From contig NZ_JAJEQX010000021.1 of assembly GCF_020687545.1 (NCBI RefSeq), positions 1 through 64,000 of the forward strand: 64,000 bases of DNA, in the 5' to 3' direction. The notes beneath the pieces are model-generated. The model ran no database searches and was not told the origin of the DNA. It saw only the letters and a list, made by a program, of their open reading frames with translations. Positions 43,008-50,501 of the stretch are shown here, one piece after another (position 1 is the stretch's first letter; each line of letters opens with the position of its first letter). A program made the translations under genes and the position numbers. Origin of the DNA: Ruminococcus turbiniformis (GTDB lineage Bacteria > Bacillota > Clostridia > Lachnospirales > Lachnospiraceae).

Positions 43008-43194
43008 GATTCTCCTCCTGTTTGTTCCTTGTTTTCATACGTCCATCAACGGGTTTTTCTGCATCTTTTGGTATCATCCATGCACGACCAAATTTTTCAG
43101 TTCCGTCAATGCGATTTTCCTCACATAATTTTTGTATCCGTCTTTCCGATATGCCCCATTTTTCAGAAGCGGCTTTCACAGAAATGTAATTCAT
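42997..43194 (-). CDS. Small HTH DNA-binding protein upstream of bcrR
   Basis: This 65-aa protein has a MerR/excisionase-like HTH: YISVKAASEKWGISERRIQKLCEENRIDGTEKFGRAWMIPKDAEKP, then a basic tail. ATG 43194 has AAAGGAAG 9 nt upstream; the longer upstream frame is AT-rich and non-coding. It overlaps bcrR by 11 nt, so the two are co-translated. Proteins of this family occur beside many ICE cargo modules; whether it acts on bcr genes or on an excised cargo is unknown. Confidence 0.75.
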   Translation of the reverse strand: MNYISVKAASEKWGISERRIQKLCEENRIDGTEKFGRAWMIPKDAEKPVDGRMKTRNKQEENHGI

Positions 43195-43359
43195 AATATC
43201 AACTTCCTTTCGCAAAGAGTATATAATTATTATATACGGAATGACGAATAATAGCAAGTTTCTCTCCACTAATACGAAATTATACACTACTAAACATAAA
43301 ATCATACTTCGTTCAAATATCATCACCCGAAATGTACAATGATATAGGATGATATTAAA

Positions 43360-43713
43360 ATGTACCAAGATGAAAGAAAACTTGATTTTAAGCCGTTAGG
43401 TATAGCGATAAAAAAAGCTCGGGAAGCAAAAGGGTGGACACAGGAATATCTTGCCCAACTGGTAGACCTTACGCCACGCTCTATTATGTATATAGAGAAC
43501 AGGGGGCAGCACCCAAGGCTTAACAAATTTTATCTCATTACTACCTTGCTTGACATCTCTGTAGACCAGTTCTTTTTTCCATGCAATGAAGATGGCGACA
43601 ACAATCGCCGCAAACAAGTTGATGTACTGTTGAATGATATGGAAGAAAAGGAGCTTATCGTGATGGAAGCTACGGCTCAAGGCTTGAAAAAGGCAAGAGA
43701 AACTGCGGAATAA
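43360..43713 (+). CDS. XRE-family regulator, 117 aa
   Basis: The HTH domain (LGIAIKKAREAKGWTQEYLAQLVDLTPRSIMYIENRGQHPRLN) is followed by KFYLITTLLDISVDQFFFPC and a helical C-terminal tail (LLNDMEEKELIVMEATAQGL). This is the common ICE-borne XRE protein found beside SLOG or excisionase-like genes in Clostridiales elements. It is divergent from the small HTH gene at 43194 across a 165-bp AT-rich region with several imperfect palindromes. It is followed by a bidirectional terminator. Confidence 0.85.
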   Translation: MYQDERKLDFKPLGIAIKKAREAKGWTQEYLAQLVDLTPRSIMYIENRGQHPRLNKFYLITTLLDISVDQFFFPCNEDGDNNRRKQVDVLLNDMEEKELIVMEATAQGLKKARETAE

Positions 43714-43744
43714 TTAACGCTGTTTTCGTAAGCCAAGCCAACTG

Positions 43745-43782
43745 AAAAAAGTGCGACACCTACACAGGCTATCGCACTTTTT
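43745..43782. terminator. Bidirectional terminator
   Basis: AAAAAAGTGCGA (43745-43756) pairs with TCGCACTTTTT (43772-43782). It lies between the convergent XRE gene and the 98-aa gene, ending both. Confidence 0.85.
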
Positions 43783-43793
43783 AGGTTATTTTT

Positions 43794-44090
43794 TTATTCT
43801 CCACACAAATCATAAAGCTGTTCACATCGGTTTTGAATATCTAAGATTTCTGTTTCGGTTAAACTCCTGCGGTTATGAGTAAGTTGTTGCTCTAAAAAAT
43901 CACGATAGCCATCAAGTAAGGCATCCCGTAAAAGCTCGGGGGCTTTGCAATGTTCCACACCAAACCATTGCTCATCTTTTTCATCCCAAATCATAACGGT
44001 GTATCCTCGCTTAGTGTTCACCACCTCCAAAACACTATCTTTATTTAGGTAATCGTTGAATACTTCTAAAACCTTTTCAAAGGTCATCAT
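43794..44090 (-). CDS. Hypothetical ICE protein (98 aa), paralogue of the 48895-49200 gene
   Basis: This acidic, cytoplasmic protein starts MMTFEKVLEVFNDYLNKDSVLEVV and contains a short beta segment (RGYTVMIWDEKDEQWFGVEHC) and a helical C-terminus. It aligns along its length with the protein at 48895-49200 (FEKVLEIFREYLD; EGYLRVTWNGDSRYCVDGL; LLSDYRSYEELRLTKGCREVTE), which marks a duplicated family flanking the cargo. No known domain is recognised. Confidence 0.7.
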   Translation of the reverse strand: MMTFEKVLEVFNDYLNKDSVLEVVNTKRGYTVMIWDEKDEQWFGVEHCKAPELLRDALLDGYRDFLEQQLTHNRRSLTETEILDIQNRCEQLYDLCGE

Positions 44091-44374
44091 TTTATCAGCC
44101 CTTTCATATTTTAGGTGCTTATATGTAAGTAGTTTATATACTTATTACGACTATGATAATAAAAGTAAATCATCGTGTAAAGGATACGGATATTGTTTGC
44201 GAACAAAAGTGGCAAGCAATGCCGGTGTTAATACACTCGGCCCACAGAGGGAAAAATCCTGACGTGATTTCCCCCTCTGCTTTGCTTGTTGAGGGCAGCG
44301 CCCCCAAGCCCCTTTGAACGCAGAATTTCATTCTGCGGCTACGCGTCCGATGGACGCTTATGACCATGACCGGC
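44091..44374. other. Non-coding region with palindromes beyond the relaxase gene
   Basis: About 280 bp without a supportable gene. It holds three hairpins: CAGAGGGGGAAAT..ATTTTTCCCTCTG at 44243-44280, CGCAGAAT-TTC-ATTCTGCG at 44319-44338, and GCGTCC-GAT-GGACGC at 44343-44358. The cluster lies just past the stop of the relaxase (44375) and could include its terminator or a transfer-related structure. A frame at 44170-44421 overlaps the relaxase in another frame and is not believable. Confidence 0.5.
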
Positions 44375-45790
44375 TTACCGCTGGCCGTGGTCTTTTTCTT
44401 GTTCTTTTTTCTGTTCCTCATCCATTTTCAGCAGCCGATCCACATTGGCCTTTGCCGTCAAAAGTTCCCGCATTTCCTCACGGGAACGCCGGTACTCGGC
44501 GTAGGTTTTCTTCTTTTCCTCCAGCAGTTTGGCATACTCAGATTGCAGGTCTTTGACCTTGGGCAGCTTCTTCACTCCCATCTCATCAAAGGCATTTTTT
44601 GCCGCCTGATGGAGCAGAATTTCTTGCTCATGTTCCTCCCGAAATTTTCGGGAATAACCGGCCTTGCGATAGGCAACATAGGTCTCGCGGGTCTTGGCAT
44701 AATTAACGATATGGGTACGCAGGACGGCGATCTCTGCCATGCGTTTCTCCGTCGCCTTAATCTGCGCTGACAGCTCATTGTGATGGGCGGTAGCCGCCAC
44801 CGCTTTTTCTTCCAGCTCTGTATAGTCCAGTAGGTGATGTTCGGTAAGAAAATTCACGGTCTGCGCCATCTGTTTTAAGTTAAAAACCTTGGCCCAGCGT
44901 GCATATCCAGCACCTTTCCCGGCCTGCAATTTTGCCTGAATATCCACCAGCAAATTGACCTTGGGTGGCTCCGGCTGCACGGTGGATTTCTTGCGGGGCG
45001 TGTGCTGCTTTTCTCCAGCCAGCACCGCACGGATTTCTGTTTCGCTGTACCCGGCTCCCAGCTTGTCATCCATACGGGCTACATTCTTCCAGCCGGGAGC
45101 TTTAAGGCGGATTGCTTTCCCGCGCCGAGATACCTCGCAGCCCATCTCGGAAAGCAGTTGCAGAAGTGTGTCAAAGTCTGCTGGCTTTTGCTCCAGCGCC
45201 CGGTCAATCATCACCCGTAGCTGTTCCCGATGGGAGGGCTTGGCTTGTTCGCCCAGCCACTTGTTGTAGCTTTTTCCGTGGGGCTTGGGGTTCTCCACAA
45301 TGGATAGTCCGTTCTCGATACAAATGGTGTCACTTAAACGTCGAACAGCTCTGGTGCTTCCCCAAAAGTTACGGAACTTCCGGTCACAATCCATATTGAC
45401 CGCCGACCAGATGATGTGATTATGAATATGCGATTTGTCGATGTGGGTGCAGACCACAAAGGAATGATTGCCTTTGGTGAACCGCCTGGCAAATTCTATG
45501 CCCAGCCGGTTGGCTTCCTCCGGTGTGATCTCTCCGGGCCTGAACGACTGGCGCACATGGTAGGCGATCACATCATCTGTACCGCGCACTCGTCCGGTGG
45601 CGGCAATATACTGCCGCTTTGCCAACAGAAACTCTGCATCAGCAGTGCGGCTGTCACATCCATAGCTGGTAATCAATTTTCCGTTGTCGGTCTTTTGGGG
45701 ATTTGCCACATAGTCAATAATATCGCTGATGGCACGGCTCTCAGTCCGACCCTTGCCGATATGCAGCGGCATGATGCGTGTGGTTGCCAT
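44375..45790 (-). CDS. Relaxase / mobilization nuclease of the ICE
   Basis: This 471-aa MobP/VirD2-like relaxase has the N-terminal catalytic domain (ATTRIMPLHIGKGRTESRAISDIIDYVANP; HVRQSFRPGEITPEEANRLG; VCTHIDKSHIHNHIIWSAVN with the three-His metal site) and a C-terminal coiled coil (LTEHHLLDYTELEEKAVAA; EMGVKKLPKVKDLQSEYAKLLEEKKK). It resembles the relaxases of Tn1549-type elements, which cleave oriT and lead the strand to the channel. It is separated from mobC by 3.5 kb of cargo and a terminator. GGAGG lies 8 nt before the ATG. Confidence 0.93.
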   Translation of the reverse strand: MATTRIMPLHIGKGRTESRAISDIIDYVANPQKTDNGKLITSYGCDSRTADAEFLLAKRQYIAATGRVRGTDDVIAYHVRQSFRPGEITPEEANRLGIEFARRFTKGNHSFVVCTHIDKSHIHNHIIWSAVNMDCDRKFRNFWGSTRAVRRLSDTICIENGLSIVENPKPHGKSYNKWLGEQAKPSHREQLRVMIDRALEQKPADFDTLLQLLSEMGCEVSRRGKAIRLKAPGWKNVARMDDKLGAGYSETEIRAVLAGEKQHTPRKKSTVQPEPPKVNLLVDIQAKLQAGKGAGYARWAKVFNLKQMAQTVNFLTEHHLLDYTELEEKAVAATAHHNELSAQIKATEKRMAEIAVLRTHIVNYAKTRETYVAYRKAGYSRKFREEHEQEILLHQAAKNAFDEMGVKKLPKVKDLQSEYAKLLEEKKKTYAEYRRSREEMRELLTAKANVDRLLKMDEEQKKEQEKDHGQR

Positions 45791-45845
45791 AAGGGAGACC
45801 TCCTTTCCAAAAAAGAAACGGCCTGCATGGTGCAGACCGCTTTTG

Positions 45846-46178
45846 TTATTCTATTAAATCGTCCTCATCGAGAAAATCAAAATTGTCCTCGATGTCCTCT
45901 AACCGCTTCGGAGGAAACCTCATCTCGTATTGTTCTTTTGCCAGCGCACGAACTTCCCGGCGCTTATCTTTCATTCGGTTCTTCAGCCAGGAAATCTGCT
46001 CCTTTGATAATCTCCATGGGAGATTCAGCAAGCGGTTTATTGTCATTTGCTCCGCTTGCTTCTCCGGCGGCAAAGAAGCACAGGATTTACAGACGTGCGC
46101 CGCATGACCTTTGCCGGAAAATTTTTCATTAGCCTTATATTCTCCGCAGACTTTACAATAATGGCCGTGCTTCTTCAT
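45846..46178 (-). CDS. Small Cys-rich ICE protein (110 aa)
   Basis: Two CxxC pairs at the N-terminus (YCKVCGEYKANEKFSGKGHAAHVCKSCAS) form a probable zinc finger with a His between. The rest is basic then acidic (WRLSKEQISWLKNRMKDKRREV; EDIEDNFDFLDEDDL). It overlaps the abiEii stop by 4 nt and so follows it in the same transcript. Similar short proteins occur in other Clostridiales elements. The function is unknown; nucleic-acid binding is plausible. Confidence 0.7.
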   Translation of the reverse strand: MKKHGHYCKVCGEYKANEKFSGKGHAAHVCKSCASLPPEKQAEQMTINRLLNLPWRLSKEQISWLKNRMKDKRREVRALAKEQYEMRFPPKRLEDIEDNFDFLDEDDLIE

Positions 46179-47029
46179 AGGCTCGATTCCTTTTCACTGA
46201 GAGCGTATAAACTGCGCACCGCCCCCATGATGATGTTCCACTCCAGATCTGCCGCATAGGAAAATTTTTTGCGGTACGATTCCCAAAGTTTCTGCATAAC
46301 CGAGCTGTTCTCCACTTCCTCAAAAACTTCGGCAGCTTCTGCAAGATGTCGTTCTGTCCCGCGTTTGTGAGCAGTGGCCCGCAGCGCATCATGGAGAATC
46401 TGAGGGTCCAATGTATTCCCATGCAGCTGTTCCAGAATATAAATGTCATAGAAATCTCTCATGCGGGTGTTGGTGGTAGTTCTGGTAATGATCGTTTCCA
46501 GCTTTTCGGCCAGAACCGTTTCCAGATTGTACGCCCAAATATCAATGGAGCGATCTTCCAGCATCAGCTTGAAAGAGTAGCGGATCTCCCTGGGGGTAAT
46601 GGCATCCCCTGTGGAAATGTCAATCTTCAAAGGCGTCACCACACCGTCAAAGGTTGTAGTCATATTTACGCGAATCCCCGGATATTCCGCCTCATCCATA
46701 ATCTCCGAAATACTTTTCAGCTGGAATTTGACGCCATCATCAAGCGGGACACTCACAATAGCGGAAATCAAATTCTCTATGTCCTCCACATTGACATTGG
46801 CTCCTTTTACAGTAGCGTCCAAATCCATCGTGGAACGGGCATCCAGACCAACCATAGCCGCTACCAGCATACCGCCTTTCAGAATAAATTTGTCACGATA
46901 TTCAGAAAGGGAGATACGCTCCAGAAAACGCTCCATCATGTAGTTCCGCATCAAGAGCTGGGCGTCCGCAGATTTTTTTCTGGAAAGATTGCGGATCAGA
47001 TCCTTCAACTGCCTTGCTGTTTTTATCAT
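46175..47029 (-). CDS. abiEii: AbiEii/AbiGii-family nucleotidyltransferase toxin
   Basis: This 284-aa toxin of a type IV toxin-antitoxin, phage-abortive system has the nucleotidyltransferase core: the glycine-lysine motif FILKGGMLVAAMVGLDARST followed by MDLDATVKG, then LKIDISTGD and the NLETVLAEKLETIITR motif, and RDFYDIYIL. These motifs I-IV are typical of AbiEii. Members of this family modify tRNA and arrest growth when the antitoxin is lost. It overlaps abiEi by 4 nt. The system could protect the cell from phage or stabilise the ICE. Confidence 0.94.
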   Translation of the reverse strand: MIKTARQLKDLIRNLSRKKSADAQLLMRNYMMERFLERISLSEYRDKFILKGGMLVAAMVGLDARSTMDLDATVKGANVNVEDIENLISAIVSVPLDDGVKFQLKSISEIMDEAEYPGIRVNMTTTFDGVVTPLKIDISTGDAITPREIRYSFKLMLEDRSIDIWAYNLETVLAEKLETIITRTTTNTRMRDFYDIYILEQLHGNTLDPQILHDALRATAHKRGTERHLAEAAEVFEEVENSSVMQKLWESYRKKFSYAADLEWNIIMGAVRSLYALSEKESSL

Positions 47030-47619
47030 AAAAGCACCTCCAAATACTGCCGCAGAATTTTTTCTACCCGGAACATACCGGCATACCGCATCAATGTCCG
47101 CAGGTCTTTGTCTTTTCTTCTGGCATACATCTTTAATGCCCCTTGAAAAGTCTGCATCTCCATGTTGTTCCTGCTGCGGAGCAGGTCGCAGATGGTGCGC
47201 TCCAGGTCATAGACAGGAACTGTATGCCCAAATGGTGTCTGAGCCGTTGTCAGGCCCACCCCATGCAGTTCCGCCTTAATGGTGAATACCTGTACGCCCT
47301 CTGCTTTCAGCTTGGAGGGATTATATCCGGTCTTGACTGTGACCGTATATTCCAGCGGCTCGCGGTCTGTCAGATCGTGAAAAAATAAAGCTGTCTCATG
47401 GGAAAACACTGCCTGTTCGACCCGCAGATGAAGTAAGTACATGGCATCGACCCAGGCATCCTTGGAAAGATAAATTCCATGCGCGACCCGCTCCAATTCC
47501 CGTGAGTGCACATAATCATAAAAAACAGGCTTAGAAATACCAGCAGATACTACTTGAGCTGTTCGCAGCATCCCATCCTGTGTTTCCAGCAGCTGATCCA
47601 GCTGTTCAAATTGTCCCAC
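47026..47619 (-). CDS. abiEi: AbiEi-family antitoxin / autoregulator
   Basis: This ~197-aa protein has an N-terminal winged-helix (FEQLDQLLETQDGMLRTAQVVSAGISKPVFYDYV) and a C-terminal AbiEi domain (RVAHGIYLSKDAWVDAMYLL, VFSHETALFFHDLTDREPLEYTVTV, PVYDLERTICDLL). AbiEi binds its promoter and counteracts AbiEii. The start is GTG at 47619, about 8 nt after AAAGGAA; an upstream in-frame GTG is inside the ribosome binding site. Its operator is the perfect palindrome at 47638-47661 over the -10 box. Confidence 0.93.
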   Translation of the reverse strand: MGQFEQLDQLLETQDGMLRTAQVVSAGISKPVFYDYVHSRELERVAHGIYLSKDAWVDAMYLLHLRVEQAVFSHETALFFHDLTDREPLEYTVTVKTGYNPSKLKAEGVQVFTIKAELHGVGLTTAQTPFGHTVPVYDLERTICDLLRSRNNMEMQTFQGALKMYARRKDKDLRTLMRYAGMFRVEKILRQYLEVLL

Positions 47620-47637
47620 CGTACCACTTCCTTTCAC

Positions 47638-47661
47638 ACTAATATTATAAGCAATATTAGT
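47638..47661 (-). promoter_or_regulatory. abiE promoter with palindromic operator
   Basis: ACTAATATT-ATAAGC-AATATTAGT is a perfect 9-bp dyad. On the minus strand it overlaps the -10 box TATAAT (of TTTACT-N17-TATAAT) and ends about 18 nt before the abiEi GTG. This fits negative autoregulation by AbiEi. Confidence 0.8.
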
Positions 47662-47755
47662 TCAAAAGTAAAGTGATGAAAATTCGGCATAATTTTACCG
47701 ACAGCTTAACGTTCAACAGTTTTGGAAATATGAAGTGGCAGCAAAATAGACAACC

Positions 47756-48193
47756 TCAGCTGCCCATTTCATCACGATATGAAATAATCTGCTTCTTTTT
47801 CTGTTTGGCACACCGTAACGTTGTGGCTGCTCCGCCCCAATCATGGAGAACATAGGCCACCACTACATCGGCGGACTCTACCATCCAGCGATTTCTATGA
47901 GAAATCGAAAAACGGCGCGGTACGTTTTCCAGCGGTGGATACACGGTACTGTCATAGCCAGAAACATCCCGGCCAGTGTTCAAATATGCCAATACAAGAA
48001 CCAGCTCGATTTGCGGATACTTTTTCTTTTGTTCCCGTAAAATAGACGCTGCTAAACTGTCGAACTCTCCATATCCTCCAAGATAAAAAGTTGTTGCTCC
48101 TTGCTCAATTAGGTCTTGTGTTACATTGCGAAGCCAATTCGCAATATTGTCTGCCTTTGTGATTTGCGAATGGCCACAAAAAGTTACGTTCAT
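47756..48193 (-). CDS. SLOG/DUF1273-like protein (145 aa)
   Basis: This Rossmann-like protein has a nucleotide-binding glycine motif FYLGGYGEFDSLAASIL, N-terminal MNVTFCGHSQI, ELVLVLAYLN, and a C-terminal segment SHRNRWMVESADVVVAYVLHDWGGAATTL. This matches the YspA/DUF1273 group of the SLOG superfamily, which bind nucleotide-derived ligands and are often linked to defence or mobile elements. It is divergent from a small XRE gene (48314), and the promoter region between holds repeated ACAGGGRC-type sequence and a TAAATATAGTA palindrome. It may be a sensor or effector. The function is not established. Confidence 0.75.
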   Translation of the reverse strand: MNVTFCGHSQITKADNIANWLRNVTQDLIEQGATTFYLGGYGEFDSLAASILREQKKKYPQIELVLVLAYLNTGRDVSGYDSTVYPPLENVPRRFSISHRNRWMVESADVVVAYVLHDWGGAATTLRCAKQKKKQIISYRDEMGS

Positions 48194-48313
48194 ACGATGG
48201 CACCCCTATTACCATCATACTGCAAATAGCTCTATTAGTACAGGTACAGGGACCAATTTTAGCAAAACTGCCCATATACTAAATATAGTACAGTCACAGG
48301 GGCGGTGTATAGA

Positions 48314-48553
48314 ATGAAGCTAAACGAGGCGGTAAGCAAACGTCTGTTAGAATTACTAGATGAAAGAAAAATGACACAATATCAACTGTATATGAAAAGC
48401 GGTGTTCCCAAGTCTACGATTGGAAATGTCATCAACTGCTCGTATGATTCGGTTAAGCTACGGATCATTCATGAGATGTGCCAAGGAATGGGGATTGGGA
48501 TAGATACCTTTTTTGCATCGCCGCTTTTTCAAGAAGATAACCTAGAACCATAA
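48314..48553 (+). CDS. Small XRE-family regulator, 79 aa
   Basis: An HTH protein: LNEAVSKRLLELLDERKMTQYQLYMKSGVPKSTIGNVINCSYDSVKLRIIHEMCQGMGIGIDTFF. I start at ATG 48314 (GGGGCGG about 9 nt upstream) and not at the GTG at 48305. Such 75-80 aa proteins are frequent solo regulators on Clostridiales mobile elements. It is divergent from the SLOG gene and is followed by a GGAGG/CCTCC hairpin (48553-48580, TCCGACGAAATTCGTCGGA) that serves as a terminator. Confidence 0.85.
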   Translation: MKLNEAVSKRLLELLDERKMTQYQLYMKSGVPKSTIGNVINCSYDSVKLRIIHEMCQGMGIGIDTFFASPLFQEDNLEP

Positions 48554-48554
48554 A

Positions 48555-48583
48555 ACCTCCGACGAAATTCGTCGGAGGTTTTC
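48555..48583 (+). terminator. Terminator after the XRE gene
   Basis: AACCTCCGACGAA-TTCGTCGGAGGTTTTC is a perfect stem ending in a short T run 2 nt after the stop codon. The A-rich left side may also stop minus-strand transcripts from the membrane-protein gene. Confidence 0.75.
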
Positions 48584-48586
48584 ATA

Positions 48587-48898
48587 TTATCCATAAACCA
48601 AATCTTGAATGATAAACTTCAAGTCCTGTACCTTGCCCAGTAGCCAGATTGCAGCCATTGGCAAACCATAGGGACTAATGAGAAATGCTATCACCAGCAG
48701 GATAATGCCGTTTTGCAAGGAGTAAGTAATCAGAACTGCCACACCCAGCAGGGCAACCACCATGCTGATAAGCCCCAGCACCAAACCGGAGACATAGACA
48801 ATCCCCACACAAATCCAGACGAACAGGGTCAGCGACAGAATCACCGGAGCCATTAAAATCTTCAACGGCAGTTTCAGAATGAACCAGATCGCCCTCAT
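48587..48898 (-). CDS. Hydrophobic ICE membrane protein (103 aa)
   Basis: This very hydrophobic protein has three to four membrane segments (IWFILKLPLKILMAPVILSL, LFVWICVGIVYVSGLVLGLI, MVVALLGVAVLITYSL, ILLVIAFLISPYGLPMAAIW). Proteins like this accompany the small FEKVLE-family protein in Tn1549-type elements. The start ATG overlaps the upstream stop (ATGA), with GGAGGAAG just before, so the two are coupled. The function is unknown. Confidence 0.75.
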   Translation of the reverse strand: MRAIWFILKLPLKILMAPVILSLTLFVWICVGIVYVSGLVLGLISMVVALLGVAVLITYSLQNGIILLVIAFLISPYGLPMAAIWLLGKVQDLKFIIQDLVYG

Positions 48899-49200
48899 TT
48901 TTCTTCCTCCTTCCATCGTTCCCGAAAGCTCTGACAGAGAATTTCTGCCTGTCTTTCATCTTCTTCCGTCACTTCTCGGCATCCTTTGGTTAGCCGCAGT
49001 TCCTCATAGCTGCGATAATCAGATAACAGCACCTCGAATAGTTCGTCCGGTGTCCGGCTGAGAAGTCCATCCACACAGTAGCGGGAATCTCCATTCCATG
49101 TGACGCGGAGATAACCTTCTCGACAAGGGAGGACTTCTTCCTCTAGATCACAGTCCAAATACTCACGAAAAATCTCCAACACCTTCTCAAAGGTTTTCAT
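48895..49200 (-). CDS. Hypothetical ICE protein (101 aa), paralogue of the 43794-44090 gene
   Basis: It begins MKTFEKVLEIFREYLDCDLEEEVL and continues with EGYLRVTWNGDSRYCVDGLLSRTPDELFEVLLSDYRS, then a charged helix. It aligns end to end with the 98-aa protein at 43794-44090, which suggests an ICE-specific family duplicated around the cargo. It is coupled to the downstream membrane protein. No catalytic motif is seen. Confidence 0.75.
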   Translation of the reverse strand: MKTFEKVLEIFREYLDCDLEEEVLPCREGYLRVTWNGDSRYCVDGLLSRTPDELFEVLLSDYRSYEELRLTKGCREVTEEDERQAEILCQSFRERWKEEEK

Positions 49201-49284
49201 CTATTCTCAACTCCTTTGCGGCAATCTGTTTTCTACCCATATTATCCTTCCAACATTTCAAAAAGACAAGGATATGGGCAAAAG

Positions 49285-49331
49285 AAAAAACGGAGGAAGG
49301 CGCGGCGAAAAGAACGCCGTTCCTCCCTCCG
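49285..49331 (-). terminator. Terminator of the ICE backbone operon (after mobC)
   Basis: On the minus strand, CGGAGGGAGGAACGGCG pairs with CGCCGCGCCTTCCTCCG (two small bulges) and is followed by TTTTTT. It lies 22 nt past the mobC stop and ends the topB-to-mobC run. Confidence 0.85.
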
Positions 49332-49352
49332 CAGTTGGGGCATATATCCCTG

Positions 49353-49697
49353 TTACGAAAGCCTGGAAAGCTGGGTTAGGATTTCTTTCACGCCCTCCCA
49401 TAACTGCTCCTGCCGTTGGGCTATATCCTCCAGGTCAGCATCATAAATCCGCCCCGTTTCATGTACCCGTCGGGTGAGCTGGTTCAGGTTATTGCTGCTT
49501 CGGCGCAACAGGGATACCAGTTCCTTCAGCTCCGGCAAGTCCAGCTGTACCACATAGCCGTCCACAGCCATCTTCCGCAGATAGGCGCTCAGGTTTTTTG
49601 TTCCGAACTGTGCCATTTTCTGCTGGATCGCTTCCATCTCCGCATCGGAAACCCAAAACAGGACCGGCACATCCCGTTTACGCTTTTTGGCGCTCAT
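49353..49697 (-). CDS. mobC: MobC-family relaxosome accessory protein
   Basis: This 114-aa protein has a ribbon-helix-helix start (KRKRDVPVLFWVSDAEMEAIQQKMAQFGTKNLSAYLRKMAVDGY) and the MobC motif LVSLLRRSSNNLNQLTRRVHETGRIYDADLEDI. MobC binds oriT, melts it and loads the relaxase. It overlaps the DUF3849 gene by 4 nt and ends the large backbone transcript. In this element the relaxase gene is not directly downstream but lies beyond 3.5 kb of cargo. Confidence 0.93.
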   Translation of the reverse strand: MSAKKRKRDVPVLFWVSDAEMEAIQQKMAQFGTKNLSAYLRKMAVDGYVVQLDLPELKELVSLLRRSSNNLNQLTRRVHETGRIYDADLEDIAQRQEQLWEGVKEILTQLSRLS

Positions 49698-50500
49698 CGT
49701 TCCGGCTCCTGTTTCTTCGATAAAGCAGGCTTGTGGGTGGTAGGCTCCTGTTTGAGCTTTTGCAAGACAGAGCCTTTCTCCGGTTCCTGAAGCGTTTTTC
49801 GTGCCTGCCGTGTAAACAGATCGGTCAGACCAAGATTGACCTCATCCACAACCAGATAAGCACAGTGGCGCGAAGTGCCGCTGTCCTCCGGCATGGGAAT
49901 GGTCTTTGCCCAGGCTTTGTTGTCACGGGAAACGCGACCGTCGCTGTCCTTATGCTGGATGGTGTTGGCAAGGATGAACTGTACTCGTTCCGACCCGAAC
50001 TTTTCCAGCACCGCCTTAACCGCAGACTCCGTATCCAGTCGGTTATCCGCATAGTGGGCGCTGATGGCGTGTTCAATGGCCTCTTTACAGTCAAAGTTTG
50101 CCTGATAAGAGCGGTTATATTGTGCCATCTCCCCATGCTGGGACGCATAGGCGGCAGAATGGAGATAGAGAGGGATGGACCGCTGTTCTTCCAAAACCTT
50201 ACACACATCATCCGCTCGGTTTTCAATGCTGTCCCGGATCACATCCATGTAGCCGGTCTCCAGCTTCTCAAAGTGACGGTACACATCGGCCAGCGGTGTA
50301 GGCGAATCCAAAAGCGCCTGGGCCTGGGCATCGGTCAGCTCCAAGTCCTCCATCGCCATCACAATGTCCTCCCGGACGGTGTACTCATAGGTATGGTGCA
50401 GGATTTCCTCCGGGGGCTGGCTTTTCAGCCAGTCCCGGTATTTGTCCTGTTCAGCGGCCATCTTCTCATAAAGGGCCGTATTCAGATCGTTGGTATTCAT
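49694..50500 (-). CDS. DUF3849/DUF3848-like ICE protein (268 aa)
   Basis: An all-cytoplasmic protein with a helical N-terminal half (ALYEKMAAEQDKYRDWLKSQ; EDLELTDAQAQALLDSPTPL, a DUF3848-like part) and a middle DUF3849-like part (SIPLYLHSAAYASQHGEMAQYNRSYQANFDCKEAIEHAISAHY; VQFILANTIQHKDSDGRVSRDNKAWAKTI). The tail is basic (KPALSKKQEPER). ATG 50500 has GAGGAGG 9 nt ahead. It overlaps the methylase-helicase stop region and mobC. The function in transfer is unknown; it is a regular neighbour of the methylase-helicase in these elements. Confidence 0.8.
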   Translation of the reverse strand: MNTNDLNTALYEKMAAEQDKYRDWLKSQPPEEILHHTYEYTVREDIVMAMEDLELTDAQAQALLDSPTPLADVYRHFEKLETGYMDVIRDSIENRADDVCKVLEEQRSIPLYLHSAAYASQHGEMAQYNRSYQANFDCKEAIEHAISAHYADNRLDTESAVKAVLEKFGSERVQFILANTIQHKDSDGRVSRDNKAWAKTIPMPEDSGTSRHCAYLVVDEVNLGLTDLFTRQARKTLQEPEKGSVLQKLKQEPTTHKPALSKKQEPER

Positions 50501-50501
50501 G

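Noticed and set aside
44170..44421. 83-codon minus-strand frame at the end of the relaxase gene
   Set aside because: It overlaps the relaxase 3' end in another phase and reads hairpins; there is no start context.
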